A stretch of DNA of 64,000 nucleotides from assembly GCF_900105055.1 (NCBI RefSeq), contig NZ_FNTA01000004.1:3317501-3381500 (forward strand). Reading direction: 5' to 3'. Positions 14,952-23,596 of this stretch are shown piece after piece (position 1 is the stretch's first letter; each line of letters opens with the position of its first letter). The translations under genes were made by a program, and so were the position numbers. The notes under the pieces are model-generated. The model was not told where the DNA came from and made no database searches. It saw nothing but the letters and a program-made list of their open reading frames with translations. This DNA comes from Amycolatopsis lurida (GTDB lineage: Bacteria; Actinomycetota; Actinomycetes; Mycobacteriales; Pseudonocardiaceae).

Positions 14952-16217
14952 TCAGCCGGGCAGGCCCAGCAGCGTGCCGAGGGTGGGCAGGCTGACCCCG
15001 GGGCTCTGCAGGACGCTCGGCATGCCCTGTGCCGCGCGCAGGCTGGCCAGTTCCTCGGCCGAGCGGTCGGCGTTCGCCGCGACGTCGCCCTCCGACGGGA
15101 TCTGCGGGACCCCGTTGTACGGCGCGTTCTGCGAACCGCGCACGTTGATCGGGCTGCCCTTCGGCTCGGCACAGTACGCGTTGTCCTTGGGCGGACGCGG
15201 CGTCGTGTCGGTGCCTTCGCGGTACTTGTCGAGGCCGATGTAGCCCTTGGTGCACGACGGCGGGTTGAACAGGTTGAGCGCGAGCCCGAGGTGCGCGGTG
15301 CCGTCGTTGGCGACGGTGTTCGCACCGGCCGCGAGCATCGGGTACGTCACGAGGCCCTGTTCGAGCCCGTCGAGCCGCGTCACCAGCAGGTTCGACGTCG
15401 TGAGCAGGTTCGCCGTCAGCGCGCCCAGCCCCGGCCCGGATTCGGCGAGCACCGAGCTGATCTGGTTCGCCACCTGCGGGGTGATCCCGATCAGCTTCCG
15501 GATGTCGGCGTCGGAGTTCTTCAGGGTGCCGGAGAGCTTGTTGAGGTCCGCGCTGAACGACTTCATCGAGCTCGCCATGTCGTTCTGCGTTTCGAGGACC
15601 TGCCCGCCCTTTTCCAGCAGCTGGACGGTCTGCGGCAGGTAGTCCTGCGCGGTCGCGGTGAAGCTCCGCGCGGTGTCGAGCAGCCGCTGCAGGTCCGGGC
15701 CGGTGCCGTTGAAGGCGTTGTACGACTCGTCGACGACCTTGCGCAGCGAGTCGGTCGGCACCGAAGCCGCGAGACTGTCGAGGTCGCCGATGAGCTGCTC
15801 GGTGGGCACGGGCGTCTTGACCCTGTCGGCCGGGATGACCGAACCCGAGTTCAGGAACGGTCCCTTCTCGCTCTTGGGCTTCAGGTCGACGAACTGTTCG
15901 CCGACCGCCGACCGGTTCGCGACGACGGCGTCGAGATCCGCGGGCACCTGCGGGGCGTCCGGCGAGATGTTGAGGTCGGCCTCCAGCCCGGTCTTGGTCA
16001 GGCGCAGCTCTCCGACCCGGCCGATGTTGAAGCCCCGGTACGTGACCTCGGCGTTCTGGAAGATGCCGCCCGACTGCTTGAGCTGCAGTTTCACCGTGTA
16101 GCCCTCGTCGCCGAAGACCTGGCCGAGCCCGGCGAACCGGATCAGCGCGTACACGATGGCGACCACGGAGATGATCGCGAAGGCGACCAGCTGGATCTTC
16201 GTCCTACGGACCAGCAT
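14952..16217 (-). CDS. mceF: MCE-family lipid transport protein, position F
   Basis: 421 residues. The ATG at 16217 shares one base with the preceding stop (TGATG), indicating translational coupling. An N-terminal transmembrane helix (about 9-27) is followed by the MCE/MlaD beta-barrel domain (about 35-115), with the typical YRGFNIGRVGELRL segment, and then a long amphipathic helical region that in Mce1 forms part of the needle-like tunnel. The C-terminus is a Pro/Ser-rich tail. It is the sixth Mce subunit by order. The hexamer of MceA-F is believed to carry lipids from the outer layer to the YrbE permease. The substrate cannot be read from sequence. Confidence 0.92.
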   Translation of the reverse strand: MLVRRTKIQLVAFAIISVVAIVYALIRFAGLGQVFGDEGYTVKLQLKQSGGIFQNAEVTYRGFNIGRVGELRLTKTGLEADLNISPDAPQVPADLDAVVANRSAVGEQFVDLKPKSEKGPFLNSGSVIPADRVKTPVPTEQLIGDLDSLAASVPTDSLRKVVDESYNAFNGTGPDLQRLLDTARSFTATAQDYLPQTVQLLEKGGQVLETQNDMASSMKSFSADLNKLSGTLKNSDADIRKLIGITPQVANQISSVLAESGPGLGALTANLLTTSNLLVTRLDGLEQGLVTYPMLAAGANTVANDGTAHLGLALNLFNPPSCTKGYIGLDKYREGTDTTPRPPKDNAYCAEPKGSPINVRGSQNAPYNGVPQIPSEGDVAANADRSAEELASLRAAQGMPSVLQSPGVSLPTLGTLLGLPG

Positions 16218-17416
16218 CAGCCGGCACCTCCCGACAGCACGCCGAAGATCCCGGCGGGTCCGGTCTGTCGCGGCTGTCCGCCGCCCTGCGGCGCGCTCGC
16301 CTGGCCTGCCTGGGTGCCGCCCACGCTGTTCGGGATCGGCAGCGGCGGGTTCTCGCCCGGTCCCTCGGTGCCCCCGGTCAGCCCCGGCACCGGGATGACG
16401 TCCTGGAGCGGGTTCTGACGGCTGCGGCCGAGGTTCTTGAGGATCTCGTTCAGGTTCAGGTCGATCTTCGCGAACAGGTTGAAGTAGTCGCCCTTGACGC
16501 CGTCGTAGGCGGCGTCGCTGAACGGGAAGGTCAGCAGGATCTCCAGCGCCTTCGGCAGATCCGAGCCCGCCTCGCCGAGCTTCTGCAGCGTCGGCTGCAG
16601 CGCCTTGAGGTCGGCGACGAGGTCTTCCTTGCTCTTGTTCACGGTGTCGACGGCGACCCCGGAGAGGTTGTTGAGCGCGTTCAGCATCGTCACCAGCTGG
16701 CCTCGCTGCTGCTCCAGCACGCCGAGGCCGGGGCCGAGGTTGTCGACCGCGCCGACCAGCTTGTCCTTCTGGCCGTTCAGGGTGAGCGAGAGCCGGTTCA
16801 GCCCGTCGAGCGCCCGCGTGATGTTCGCGGACTGCTTGTCCAGGTTCGTGACCAGCTCATTGGTGTTGTTCAGCAGCGCCTTGAGCTCCGGCGAGCGCCC
16901 GGTGGTGGCGTTGTTGAGTTCCTTGGTGATGGTGTTGAGCTGTTCGACCCCGCCGCCGTTGAGCAGCAGCGAGAGCGCGCCGAGCAGTTCTTCGACCTCG
17001 ACGCTGCGGTTCGTACGGGCCAGCGGGATCACCGCGTTGTCGGCGAGCTTGCCCTGTCCGTCGGCGGGCGCCGCCAGCTCGACGTACTTCTCACCGAGGA
17101 GGCTCGACTGCTTGACGTTGGCGAGCGCGTTCGCCGGCAGCTTCACGTCGCCGTTGACCCGGAGGGTGACCTCGGCGTTCCAGCCGTCCGGGGTCAGCCC
17201 GATCGCTTCGACGCGGCCGATGGCGACCTCGTTGACCTTCACCCCGGCCTGCGGGGTCAGATCGAGGACGTCCCGGAACTGCACCTTGACCGTGTACGGG
17301 TGGTCGCCGAGTTCGGCGCCGCCGGGCAGCGGGACGTCGTAGATCCCGCTGAACCCGCAGCCGCTCAACGTCAGCGCCGCGACAGTCCCGGAGGCGATAA
17401 GAGCAAGTTTCTTCAT
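16217..17416 (-). CDS. mceE: MCE-family lipoprotein, position E
   Basis: 399 residues from the ATG at 17416, which overlaps the mceD stop as TGATG. Residues 1-20 are a lipoprotein signal with lipobox LSGC (17-20), so Cys20 should be lipidated. The MCE domain follows (about 40-120), then coiled helical segments and a Pro/Gly-rich C-terminus. The fifth Mce subunit is also the lipoprotein in mycobacterial mce operons (LprK in mce1), supporting the assignment. The open frame runs upstream into mceD, but the lipobox fixes the start. Confidence 0.93.
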   Translation of the reverse strand: MKKLALIASGTVAALTLSGCGFSGIYDVPLPGGAELGDHPYTVKVQFRDVLDLTPQAGVKVNEVAIGRVEAIGLTPDGWNAEVTLRVNGDVKLPANALANVKQSSLLGEKYVELAAPADGQGKLADNAVIPLARTNRSVEVEELLGALSLLLNGGGVEQLNTITKELNNATTGRSPELKALLNNTNELVTNLDKQSANITRALDGLNRLSLTLNGQKDKLVGAVDNLGPGLGVLEQQRGQLVTMLNALNNLSGVAVDTVNKSKEDLVADLKALQPTLQKLGEAGSDLPKALEILLTFPFSDAAYDGVKGDYFNLFAKIDLNLNEILKNLGRSRQNPLQDVIPVPGLTGGTEGPGENPPLPIPNSVGGTQAGQASAPQGGGQPRQTGPAGIFGVLSGGAG

Positions 17417-18594
17417 CACTTGGCCGCCGTTCCATAGAGCTGCCCCGCGATCGGGAGCGGCAGCGGCGGCAGCTGACCCGCCTGCGAGGACTGGATCACC
17501 TGAGCGATGGACGGCAGCGGCACCAGCCCGTCGACCAGTCCGGCGACCCCCTTGCACGCGTCGCCCAGCGCGTCGAGCGCGTCCGGGGTCTGCTTGAGCA
17601 GGTTGCACACCATCACCAGCGGCGGCTGGGTGAGCTCGTTGAGGTTGGCCCGCGCGTCGAGCGTGCCCGACGAGGCGTTGTAGGTGTTGACCAGGTTCCC
17701 GAGGCCGACCGGGGCGACGTCGAGGATCTCGGCGAGCGCGCCGCGCTGGTCCACGAGCACCTTGGTCACACTGGCCAGCTTGTCCACATTGGACTTGAGC
17801 CGGTCGCGGTTCTTCTCGATGAACGCCTGCACCGCGGTGAGCGTGTCGGACAGCTGCTTCACCGTGGCGGAGAGGTTTTCCCGCTCCCCCGCGAGGAATC
17901 CGCTGACATCGGCGAGCTGACGTTCGAAGTCGCGGACCTGCTTGTCGCTGTTCACCAGCGTCTGCGAGAAGGAGCCGAGGTTCTCGACGGTCTTGAACAG
18001 GTCGTCCTTGTTGCCGGACAACGTGCCCGCGGCTTGGCCGAGTTTCGTGATCGTGTCGTGCAGCGCCTGCCCGTTGCCGTCGAAGTTCTTCGCGGCGGTG
18101 TCGAGCAGGTTCGACAGCGACCCGTTCTTGTTGGCGCCGTTGGGCCCGAGCGACTGGCTGACCCGCGAGAGGCTGGCGGCGAGCTCGTCGACTTCCAGCG
18201 GGACCTCGGTGCGGTCGAGCCCGATGACGGCGCCGTCGGCGATCCGCGGGCCGCCCTTGTAGGCCGGGGCGAGCTGCACGTAGCGGTCACTGACCAGCGA
18301 CGGCGACACGATGATCGCCTTCGCGTCGGCGGGCACGGGCACCGAACGGTCGTACTCGAGTTCGACGCGGACCTGGTTGCCCATCGGCTGGATCTTGGTG
18401 ACCGTGCCCATGTCCACGCCGAGCATGCGGACACTGTTGCCTTCGTAGAGGCCGACGGTGCCGGCGAAATACGCGGTCACGTGGTTGCGGCCGGCGTCCT
18501 TGAGCGTCCACCACAGCGCGCCGGCGACGACCAGCGCGAGCACGATCGCGATGGTGAAACCGCGGGCGAGGCCGGCTCCGAGACGGGTACTCAT
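17416..18594 (-). CDS. mceD: MCE-family protein, position D
   Basis: 392 residues. I chose the ATG at 18594, which overlaps the mceC stop as ATGA; a GTG at 18606 is an alternative. One N-terminal transmembrane helix (about residues 11-31), an MCE domain (about 40-120, with SVRMLGVDMGTVTKI), a long helical region with heptad-like Leu/Ala and a hydrophobic Pro-rich end. Fourth subunit of the Mce hexamer by order. Confidence 0.92.
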   Translation of the reverse strand: MSTRLGAGLARGFTIAIVLALVVAGALWWTLKDAGRNHVTAYFAGTVGLYEGNSVRMLGVDMGTVTKIQPMGNQVRVELEYDRSVPVPADAKAIIVSPSLVSDRYVQLAPAYKGGPRIADGAVIGLDRTEVPLEVDELAASLSRVSQSLGPNGANKNGSLSNLLDTAAKNFDGNGQALHDTITKLGQAAGTLSGNKDDLFKTVENLGSFSQTLVNSDKQVRDFERQLADVSGFLAGERENLSATVKQLSDTLTAVQAFIEKNRDRLKSNVDKLASVTKVLVDQRGALAEILDVAPVGLGNLVNTYNASSGTLDARANLNELTQPPLVMVCNLLKQTPDALDALGDACKGVAGLVDGLVPLPSIAQVIQSSQAGQLPPLPLPIAGQLYGTAAK

Positions 18595-19577
18595 TTCTCG
18601 TAGCACCCCTTGTCGTTGATCGGCCCGAACGACGGCAGGACCAGTCCGCAGATGTAGTTGTCGAACCAGCGGCCGTTGCCGATCGTGTTCGTGAACACGC
18701 GGATGAACGGCGCGAAGCGCGCGATGCCCTGGCCGAGGGCGTCCTGGTTGCGCTGGAGCATCGAGGTCAGCTGGTCGAGCTGGGTGAGCACCGGGTCGAG
18801 CTGCGCGTCGTTGTCGTCGACCAGGCCCTTGAGCTGGGTGGCGAGATTGCGCGAACCGTCCAGCAACGCGGAGATCGCGTCCTTGCGCTTGGCCACCTCG
18901 CCGAGCAGCTTGTTGCCGTCGGCCAGGAGCTTCTGGAACTCGGCGTCACGGTCGACGAGCGTCTGCGAGACCTGCCGCGTGTTCGCGAGCAGGCTCGACA
19001 GCTGCGAGTCACGTTTGGCGATGGTGTCCGAAAGCCGGGAAAGGCCGTTCAGTGCGCCCTTCACGTCGGCTGGGGTGTCCGCGAAGGTCTCCGTGATGAC
19101 GTCGAAGCTCTTCGCCAGCTGCGTCGTGTCGATGTCGTCGACGGTCTGCGAAAGCCCGCGGAAGGCGTCGAGGACGTCGAACGGCGACATCGTGCGCTCA
19201 CGCGGGATCGTCGCGCTCGGGTCGAGCGTGCGCTGCCCCTGCGGGTCGAGCGCCAGGTACTTCTGGCCGAGCACGGTCTTGATCTTGATGGCGGCGCTGG
19301 TCTTGTCGCCCAGCCAGGCGTCCTTGACCTTGAAGGAGATCCGGACCTTGTCGCCGTCGAGCTTGATCTCGGAGACCTTGCCGACCTTCACGCCGGCGAC
19401 CCGCACGTCGTTGTCCTCCTGCAGGCCCGAAGCCTCGCTGAAATCCGCGGAGTACGTCGTCCCGCCGCCGATGACCGGCAGGTCCTCGGAGTTGAGCGCG
19501 GCGAGGAAACCGAGCAGCAGCACCGAGATGCCGACCAGCGCGATCGGGATCGGATTGCGTTTCTGGAACGACTTCAT
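18591..19577 (-). CDS. mceC: MCE-family protein, position C
   Basis: 328 residues from the ATG at 19577 (ATGA overlap with mceB). Basic start (KSFQKRNP), one transmembrane helix (about 11-28), an MCE domain (about 38-115, DVRVAGVKVGKVSEI) and helical repeats such as DAEFQKLLADGNKLLGEV. It ends with paired cysteines (YICGLVLPSF and KGCYEK), a feature of MceC-type subunits where a disulfide is likely. Third subunit by order. Confidence 0.92.
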   Translation of the reverse strand: MKSFQKRNPIPIALVGISVLLLGFLAALNSEDLPVIGGGTTYSADFSEASGLQEDNDVRVAGVKVGKVSEIKLDGDKVRISFKVKDAWLGDKTSAAIKIKTVLGQKYLALDPQGQRTLDPSATIPRERTMSPFDVLDAFRGLSQTVDDIDTTQLAKSFDVITETFADTPADVKGALNGLSRLSDTIAKRDSQLSSLLANTRQVSQTLVDRDAEFQKLLADGNKLLGEVAKRKDAISALLDGSRNLATQLKGLVDDNDAQLDPVLTQLDQLTSMLQRNQDALGQGIARFAPFIRVFTNTIGNGRWFDNYICGLVLPSFGPINDKGCYEK

Positions 19578-20605
19578 GCCGTGCACCTCGCCCGGTTCAC
19601 CGGCAGCAGCGGCAGGTTGATCGGTTCGTTGATCAGCGGAGGCAGGGCGACGGCTCCCGTCATCTCACAGGCGAAGAAGTTGAACCAGGAGCCGTAGTCG
19701 GCCGTGCGGGTCAGTGCCGTCACCTTCTGCGGCAGGAACTGGATGAAGTGCTCGACGATCGGCTGACTGTCGTTGAGGTTCTTCGTCAGCGTGCCGAGCG
19801 CGGCGATGTCCTGCTTGAGCGGCTCACGGGCCTCGCCGAGCAGACCGGACGTCGTCTGGGCGAGGGTGCCGAGCGAGTCGATGGCGTCGCCGATCGGCTC
19901 GCGGTCCGCGGCCAGCCCGGAGACCAGCTGCTGCAGTTTGACGATCAGGTCGTTCAGCTGCGGGGTGTGCGCGTTGACCGTGGTGAGCACCGAGTTCAGG
20001 TTGTCGATGACCTCGCCGATCACCTTGTCCTTGTCGGAGATCGTGGTGGCCAGCGACGCGGTGTGCTTCAACAGGCTTTCGACCGTGCCGCCCTCGCCCT
20101 GCAGGACCTGGATGACCTCGTAGGACAGCTTGTTGATGTCGTCCGGGTTGAGCGCGGTGAACAGCGGTTTGAACCCGTTGAACAACTGCGTCAGGTCGAG
20201 CGCGGGCGTGGTCCGCTCCAGCGGGATGTTCCCGCCGGGCTCCAGTGTCTTGCCGGAGCTGTCGGTGCCCTGCCCGAGCGAGAGGTAGCGCTGGCCGACC
20301 AGGTTCCGGAACTTGATCTGCGCGGTCACCCCGGCGGGCAGTTTGCGGCCAGCGTCCACTTCGAACTCGATCTCGGCCTGACGCCGGTCGACGATGCGGA
20401 CCTCCTTCACCTGCCCGACCCGGACACCGGCGATGCGGACGTCGTCGTTGGGCAGCACGAGGGTCGCGTCGCTGAACCGTGCCTTGTAGGCGTTGGTGCT
20501 GGTGGTGTTCACGTTGGCGATGCTGATCCCGAGGATCGTCGTGAACAGCACGGTGACGACGATGAAGGCGCAGAGCTTGATCAGCGGAGCGAGTAGACCC
20601 CTCAT
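19574..20605 (-). CDS. mceB: MCE-family protein, position B
   Basis: 343 residues from the ATG at 20605, overlapping the mceA stop as ATGA. One N-terminal transmembrane helix (about 8-30), an MCE domain (about 38-118, DVRIAGVRVGQVKEV), then a helical tunnel region. Two Cys residues lie near the C-terminus (FFACEM and RARCTA). Second subunit of the hexamer by order. Confidence 0.92.
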   Translation of the reverse strand: MRGLLAPLIKLCAFIVVTVLFTTILGISIANVNTTSTNAYKARFSDATLVLPNDDVRIAGVRVGQVKEVRIVDRRQAEIEFEVDAGRKLPAGVTAQIKFRNLVGQRYLSLGQGTDSSGKTLEPGGNIPLERTTPALDLTQLFNGFKPLFTALNPDDINKLSYEVIQVLQGEGGTVESLLKHTASLATTISDKDKVIGEVIDNLNSVLTTVNAHTPQLNDLIVKLQQLVSGLAADREPIGDAIDSLGTLAQTTSGLLGEAREPLKQDIAALGTLTKNLNDSQPIVEHFIQFLPQKVTALTRTADYGSWFNFFACEMTGAVALPPLINEPINLPLLPVNRARCTA

Positions 20606-21954
20606 TTGACGTGCACCTCCGCCCCGCGATAGAGCGGACCGACGAGCAGCGAGCCCCAGCCGGGCACGTCCGAGGCGGCCATGCCGACCTGCGGCGCGAC
20701 CAGCCGTGCGAGGAAGTCCGATTCGGAAGCGCTGTAGGACGGGCTACCGCCGGGCGCTCCCCCGCCGTTGCCGTTGTAGCCGCCGTAGTTCGCGAAACCG
20801 TTCGACGGCGAGAGACCGTCGTTCGCCGAGCGCGCCGGCGCCTTGACCGTGCTGCCGTCCTTGATCGGGCCGTCCGGCGGGTACTGCGGGAACGGGTCCG
20901 GGAACTGCTTCAGGTCGTAGCAGCGCGGGCCGCGTTTGTCCTCGAACCGCGGCTCGTCCTTGCCGGGCAGGTACGGCCCTCGGTTGACGGTGACCTCGAT
21001 GGTCGCGTGCAGACCGGGCCGGTCGGTGCCCTTGCCGAGGGCCTTGTCGATCTTCGGCAGGTTGTCCGCCATCTGCCCGATCACGCACGGGTATTCCGGC
21101 GCGTACTTCGCCAGCAGCTCCGCCGTCGGGCGGGCGGTGTCGGCGAGCCGGATCAGGTTGTCCGCGTTGTTCCGCAGGAACGTCTGCAGATCGACCGAAG
21201 CCTGGGTGACGTTGCCGTAGAGGTTCGCCAGGTTTATCTTCTGGTCCACCACGGTGCGGGTGGTGGTGCTCAGGTTGTCCAAGGTCTGCACCAGATCCGG
21301 GGCGACGGCGCCGAGGTTGTCCGAGAACTTCGCGAGTTCCTTGAGGTTCTGCTGGAGCTTGGGCTCGTGCGGGTTCAGTTCCCCGACGTAGCTGCCGAGC
21401 TGCGCGAGGGTGTCGCCGAGCTGGTCGCCGCGGCCGTTGAGCGCGGTCGAGATCGCCGAAAGCGTGCTCGACAGCTTCTGCGGCTGGACGGCCTGCAAGA
21501 CCGGCATCAGATGGGCGAAGGCCTGTTCCAGCTCGACCGCGCCGGACGTACGGTCCTGGGTGATCACGTCGCCCTCGGCGATCGTCTTCTCCGAAGGCAC
21601 GTCCGGGATCTCGAGGGAAACGAAACGCTCACCGAACAACGTCTTCGGCAGGAATCGCGCCGAAACGTTCTGCGGGATCAGTTTCGCCGACTCCGGATTC
21701 AGCGCGAGCGTGAGTTCGGCGCCGTCCGGGGTCGCGTTGATCTCCTTGACCGAGCCGACGATGAGCCCGCGGACCTTCACGTCGGACTGCTTCAGCAACT
21801 GGTTCCCGATGTTGCCCGACTGGAGCTTCACGCTGACGACGGGCGTGAACGCCCGTTGGTACAGCGCGATGCTCAGCGCCACTCCGCCGATGAGCACGGC
21901 GACCAGAAGCAGGCCCAACAGCCTGCGCCGCAGTGTTGTCACCAACCCATCCAC
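20602..21954 (-). CDS. mceA: MCE-family protein, position A
   Basis: 450 residues from a GTG at 21954 (a second GTG at 21942 is possible), 7 bases after yrbEB. One transmembrane helix (about 11-30), an MCE domain (about 38-118, DVKVRGLIVGSVKEI), helical region, then a long low-complexity C-terminal tail rich in Gly/Asn/Ser/Pro (NGFANYGGYNGNGGG) that is probably exposed outside the membrane. First Mce subunit by order. Tail composition differs strongly from the sister subunits. Confidence 0.92.
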   Translation of the reverse strand: MDGLVTTLRRRLLGLLLVAVLIGGVALSIALYQRAFTPVVSVKLQSGNIGNQLLKQSDVKVRGLIVGSVKEINATPDGAELTLALNPESAKLIPQNVSARFLPKTLFGERFVSLEIPDVPSEKTIAEGDVITQDRTSGAVELEQAFAHLMPVLQAVQPQKLSSTLSAISTALNGRGDQLGDTLAQLGSYVGELNPHEPKLQQNLKELAKFSDNLGAVAPDLVQTLDNLSTTTRTVVDQKINLANLYGNVTQASVDLQTFLRNNADNLIRLADTARPTAELLAKYAPEYPCVIGQMADNLPKIDKALGKGTDRPGLHATIEVTVNRGPYLPGKDEPRFEDKRGPRCYDLKQFPDPFPQYPPDGPIKDGSTVKAPARSANDGLSPSNGFANYGGYNGNGGGAPGGSPSYSASESDFLARLVAPQVGMAASDVPGWGSLLVGPLYRGAEVHVK

Positions 21955-21961
21955 CCCCGCA

Positions 21962-22798
21962 TCATCCTGCGATCCTCACCGTGACGTCGGTTCCCCAGAT
22001 CGCGAAACCGATGAAGAAGTTCATGATGGACACCGTGACGATGCTCAGCCGGACCGCCTTGCCGACCGCCACGCCGACACCGGCGGGGCCGCCGGAGGCC
22101 CGGTAACCGAAATAGCAATGGGACAGGATGATCAAGACGCTGAACAACAGCACCTTGATGAACGAATACAACACATCCTGTGGTGGTAGGAACAGGTCGA
22201 AGTAATGGTCGTAGGTACCCGCTGACTGGTTGTAGATGTAGATAACGACCAACCGCGACGCGAGATACGAACTCAGCAGGCCGATCACGTACAGCGGGAT
22301 GACCGCGACGAAACCGGCGATGATCCGCGTGGTCACCAGGTACGGCAGGCTGGGCACGCCCATGACTTCGAGCGCGTCGATCTCCTCGGAGATCCGCATC
22401 GCGCCCAGCTGGGCGGTGAACCCGGCGCCGACCGTCGCCGAAAGCGCGAGACCGGCGACCAGCGGGGCGATCTCACGGGTGTTGAAGAACGCGGTCAGGA
22501 AGCCGGTGAAGGCCGACGTGCCGATCGAGTTCAGCGCCGAATAACCCTGAAGACCGACGAGGACACCGGTGAACAGCGTCAGGCCGACCATTACGCCGAC
22601 CGTGCCGCCGATGACCGCGAGCGAGCCGGATCCGAAGCTCACCTCGGCCAGCAGCCGCAGAACTTCTTTCATGTAGCGGCGAAGCGTCCTCGGCGTCCAC
22701 AGCAACGCACGGCCGTAGAACGACATCTGGTCACCGAGGTTGTCCAGAGTCTGCAAAGGACGGTTGGCGACCCGCTTGGCGCCCTGGAGGAAGGTCAT
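21962..22798 (-). CDS. yrbEB: YrbE-type permease B (MlaE family)
   Basis: 278 residues from an ATG at 22798, three bases after yrbEA. It has an N-terminal amphipathic interfacial helix and about five or six transmembrane spans. The MlaE signature is clear: AQLGAMRISEEIDALEVMGV, where the EEIDALE coupling loop contacts the ATPase. Together with YrbEA it should form the inner-membrane heterodimer through which lipids pass, driven by the Mkl ATPase and fed by the MceA-F tunnel. Confidence 0.95.
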   Translation of the reverse strand: MTFLQGAKRVANRPLQTLDNLGDQMSFYGRALLWTPRTLRRYMKEVLRLLAEVSFGSGSLAVIGGTVGVMVGLTLFTGVLVGLQGYSALNSIGTSAFTGFLTAFFNTREIAPLVAGLALSATVGAGFTAQLGAMRISEEIDALEVMGVPSLPYLVTTRIIAGFVAVIPLYVIGLLSSYLASRLVVIYIYNQSAGTYDHYFDLFLPPQDVLYSFIKVLLFSVLIILSHCYFGYRASGGPAGVGVAVGKAVRLSIVTVSIMNFFIGFAIWGTDVTVRIAG

Positions 22799-22801
22799 GC
22801 G

Positions 22802-23596
22802 TCAGTCCAGCTTTCCGGGCACGATCTGCAGGTAGATCAGCGTGATCACGAAGTTCACCACGAACAGCATGAGGAACGTGATGACGACCGACTGGTTCAC
22901 CGCGTCCCCGACGCCCTTCGGGCCGCCGGACGGGTTCAGTCCCCGGTAGGAGGCGACGACCGCGGCGATGAAGCCGAAGATCAGCGCCTTCAGCTCGCCG
23001 ACCCAGAGGTCCGGCAGCTGGGCCAGCGCGGAGAAACTCGCCAGGTACGCACCCGGCGTCCCGCCCTGGAGGACGACGTTGAAGAAGTACCCGCCGAGCA
23101 CGCCGATGACGCTGACCATGCCGTTCAGCAGGAGCGCCACCAGCATCATCGCGAGCACGCGCGGCACGATCAGGCGCTGCACCGCGGAGACGCCGAGCAC
23201 CTCCATGGCGTCGATCTCTTCGCGGATCGTCCGCGCGCCGATGTCCGCGCAGACCGCGCTACCGCCGGCGCCCGCGACCAGCAGCGCCGTGACCAGCGGG
23301 CTGGCCTGCTGCACGGTGGCGAGCACCGACCCGGCGCCCGTGTAGGACTGGGCGCCGAGCTGGCGGGCGAGCGAACCGAACTGCAGTGAGATGACCGCGC
23401 CGAACGGGATCGCGACGAGCGCCGTCGGCAGGATCGTGACGCTCGCGATGAACCAGGCCTGCTGGATGAACTCCCGCAGCTGGAACGGGCGCTGGAAAAT
23501 GCCACGAACGATGTCGAGGCCGAGAGCGAACAGGTTCCCGGTCTCGCGCAACATGCCGATCCCGGGAATCTTCGCCGATGAAGCGGAAGAGCTCAC
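22802..23596 (-). CDS. yrbEA: YrbE-type permease A (MlaE family)
   Basis: 264 residues. The GTG at 23596 overlaps the mkl stop as GTGA; the same frame runs much further upstream but crosses mkl. MlaE-type permease with about five transmembrane spans and the coupling-loop motif ADIGARTIREEIDAMEVLGV. The partner of YrbEB in the Mce transporter. The overlap with mkl shows that ATPase and permease are made as one unit. Confidence 0.95.
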   Translation of the reverse strand: MSSSASSAKIPGIGMLRETGNLFALGLDIVRGIFQRPFQLREFIQQAWFIASVTILPTALVAIPFGAVISLQFGSLARQLGAQSYTGAGSVLATVQQASPLVTALLVAGAGGSAVCADIGARTIREEIDAMEVLGVSAVQRLIVPRVLAMMLVALLLNGMVSVIGVLGGYFFNVVLQGGTPGAYLASFSALAQLPDLWVGELKALIFGFIAAVVASYRGLNPSGGPKGVGDAVNQSVVITFLMLFVVNFVITLIYLQIVPGKLD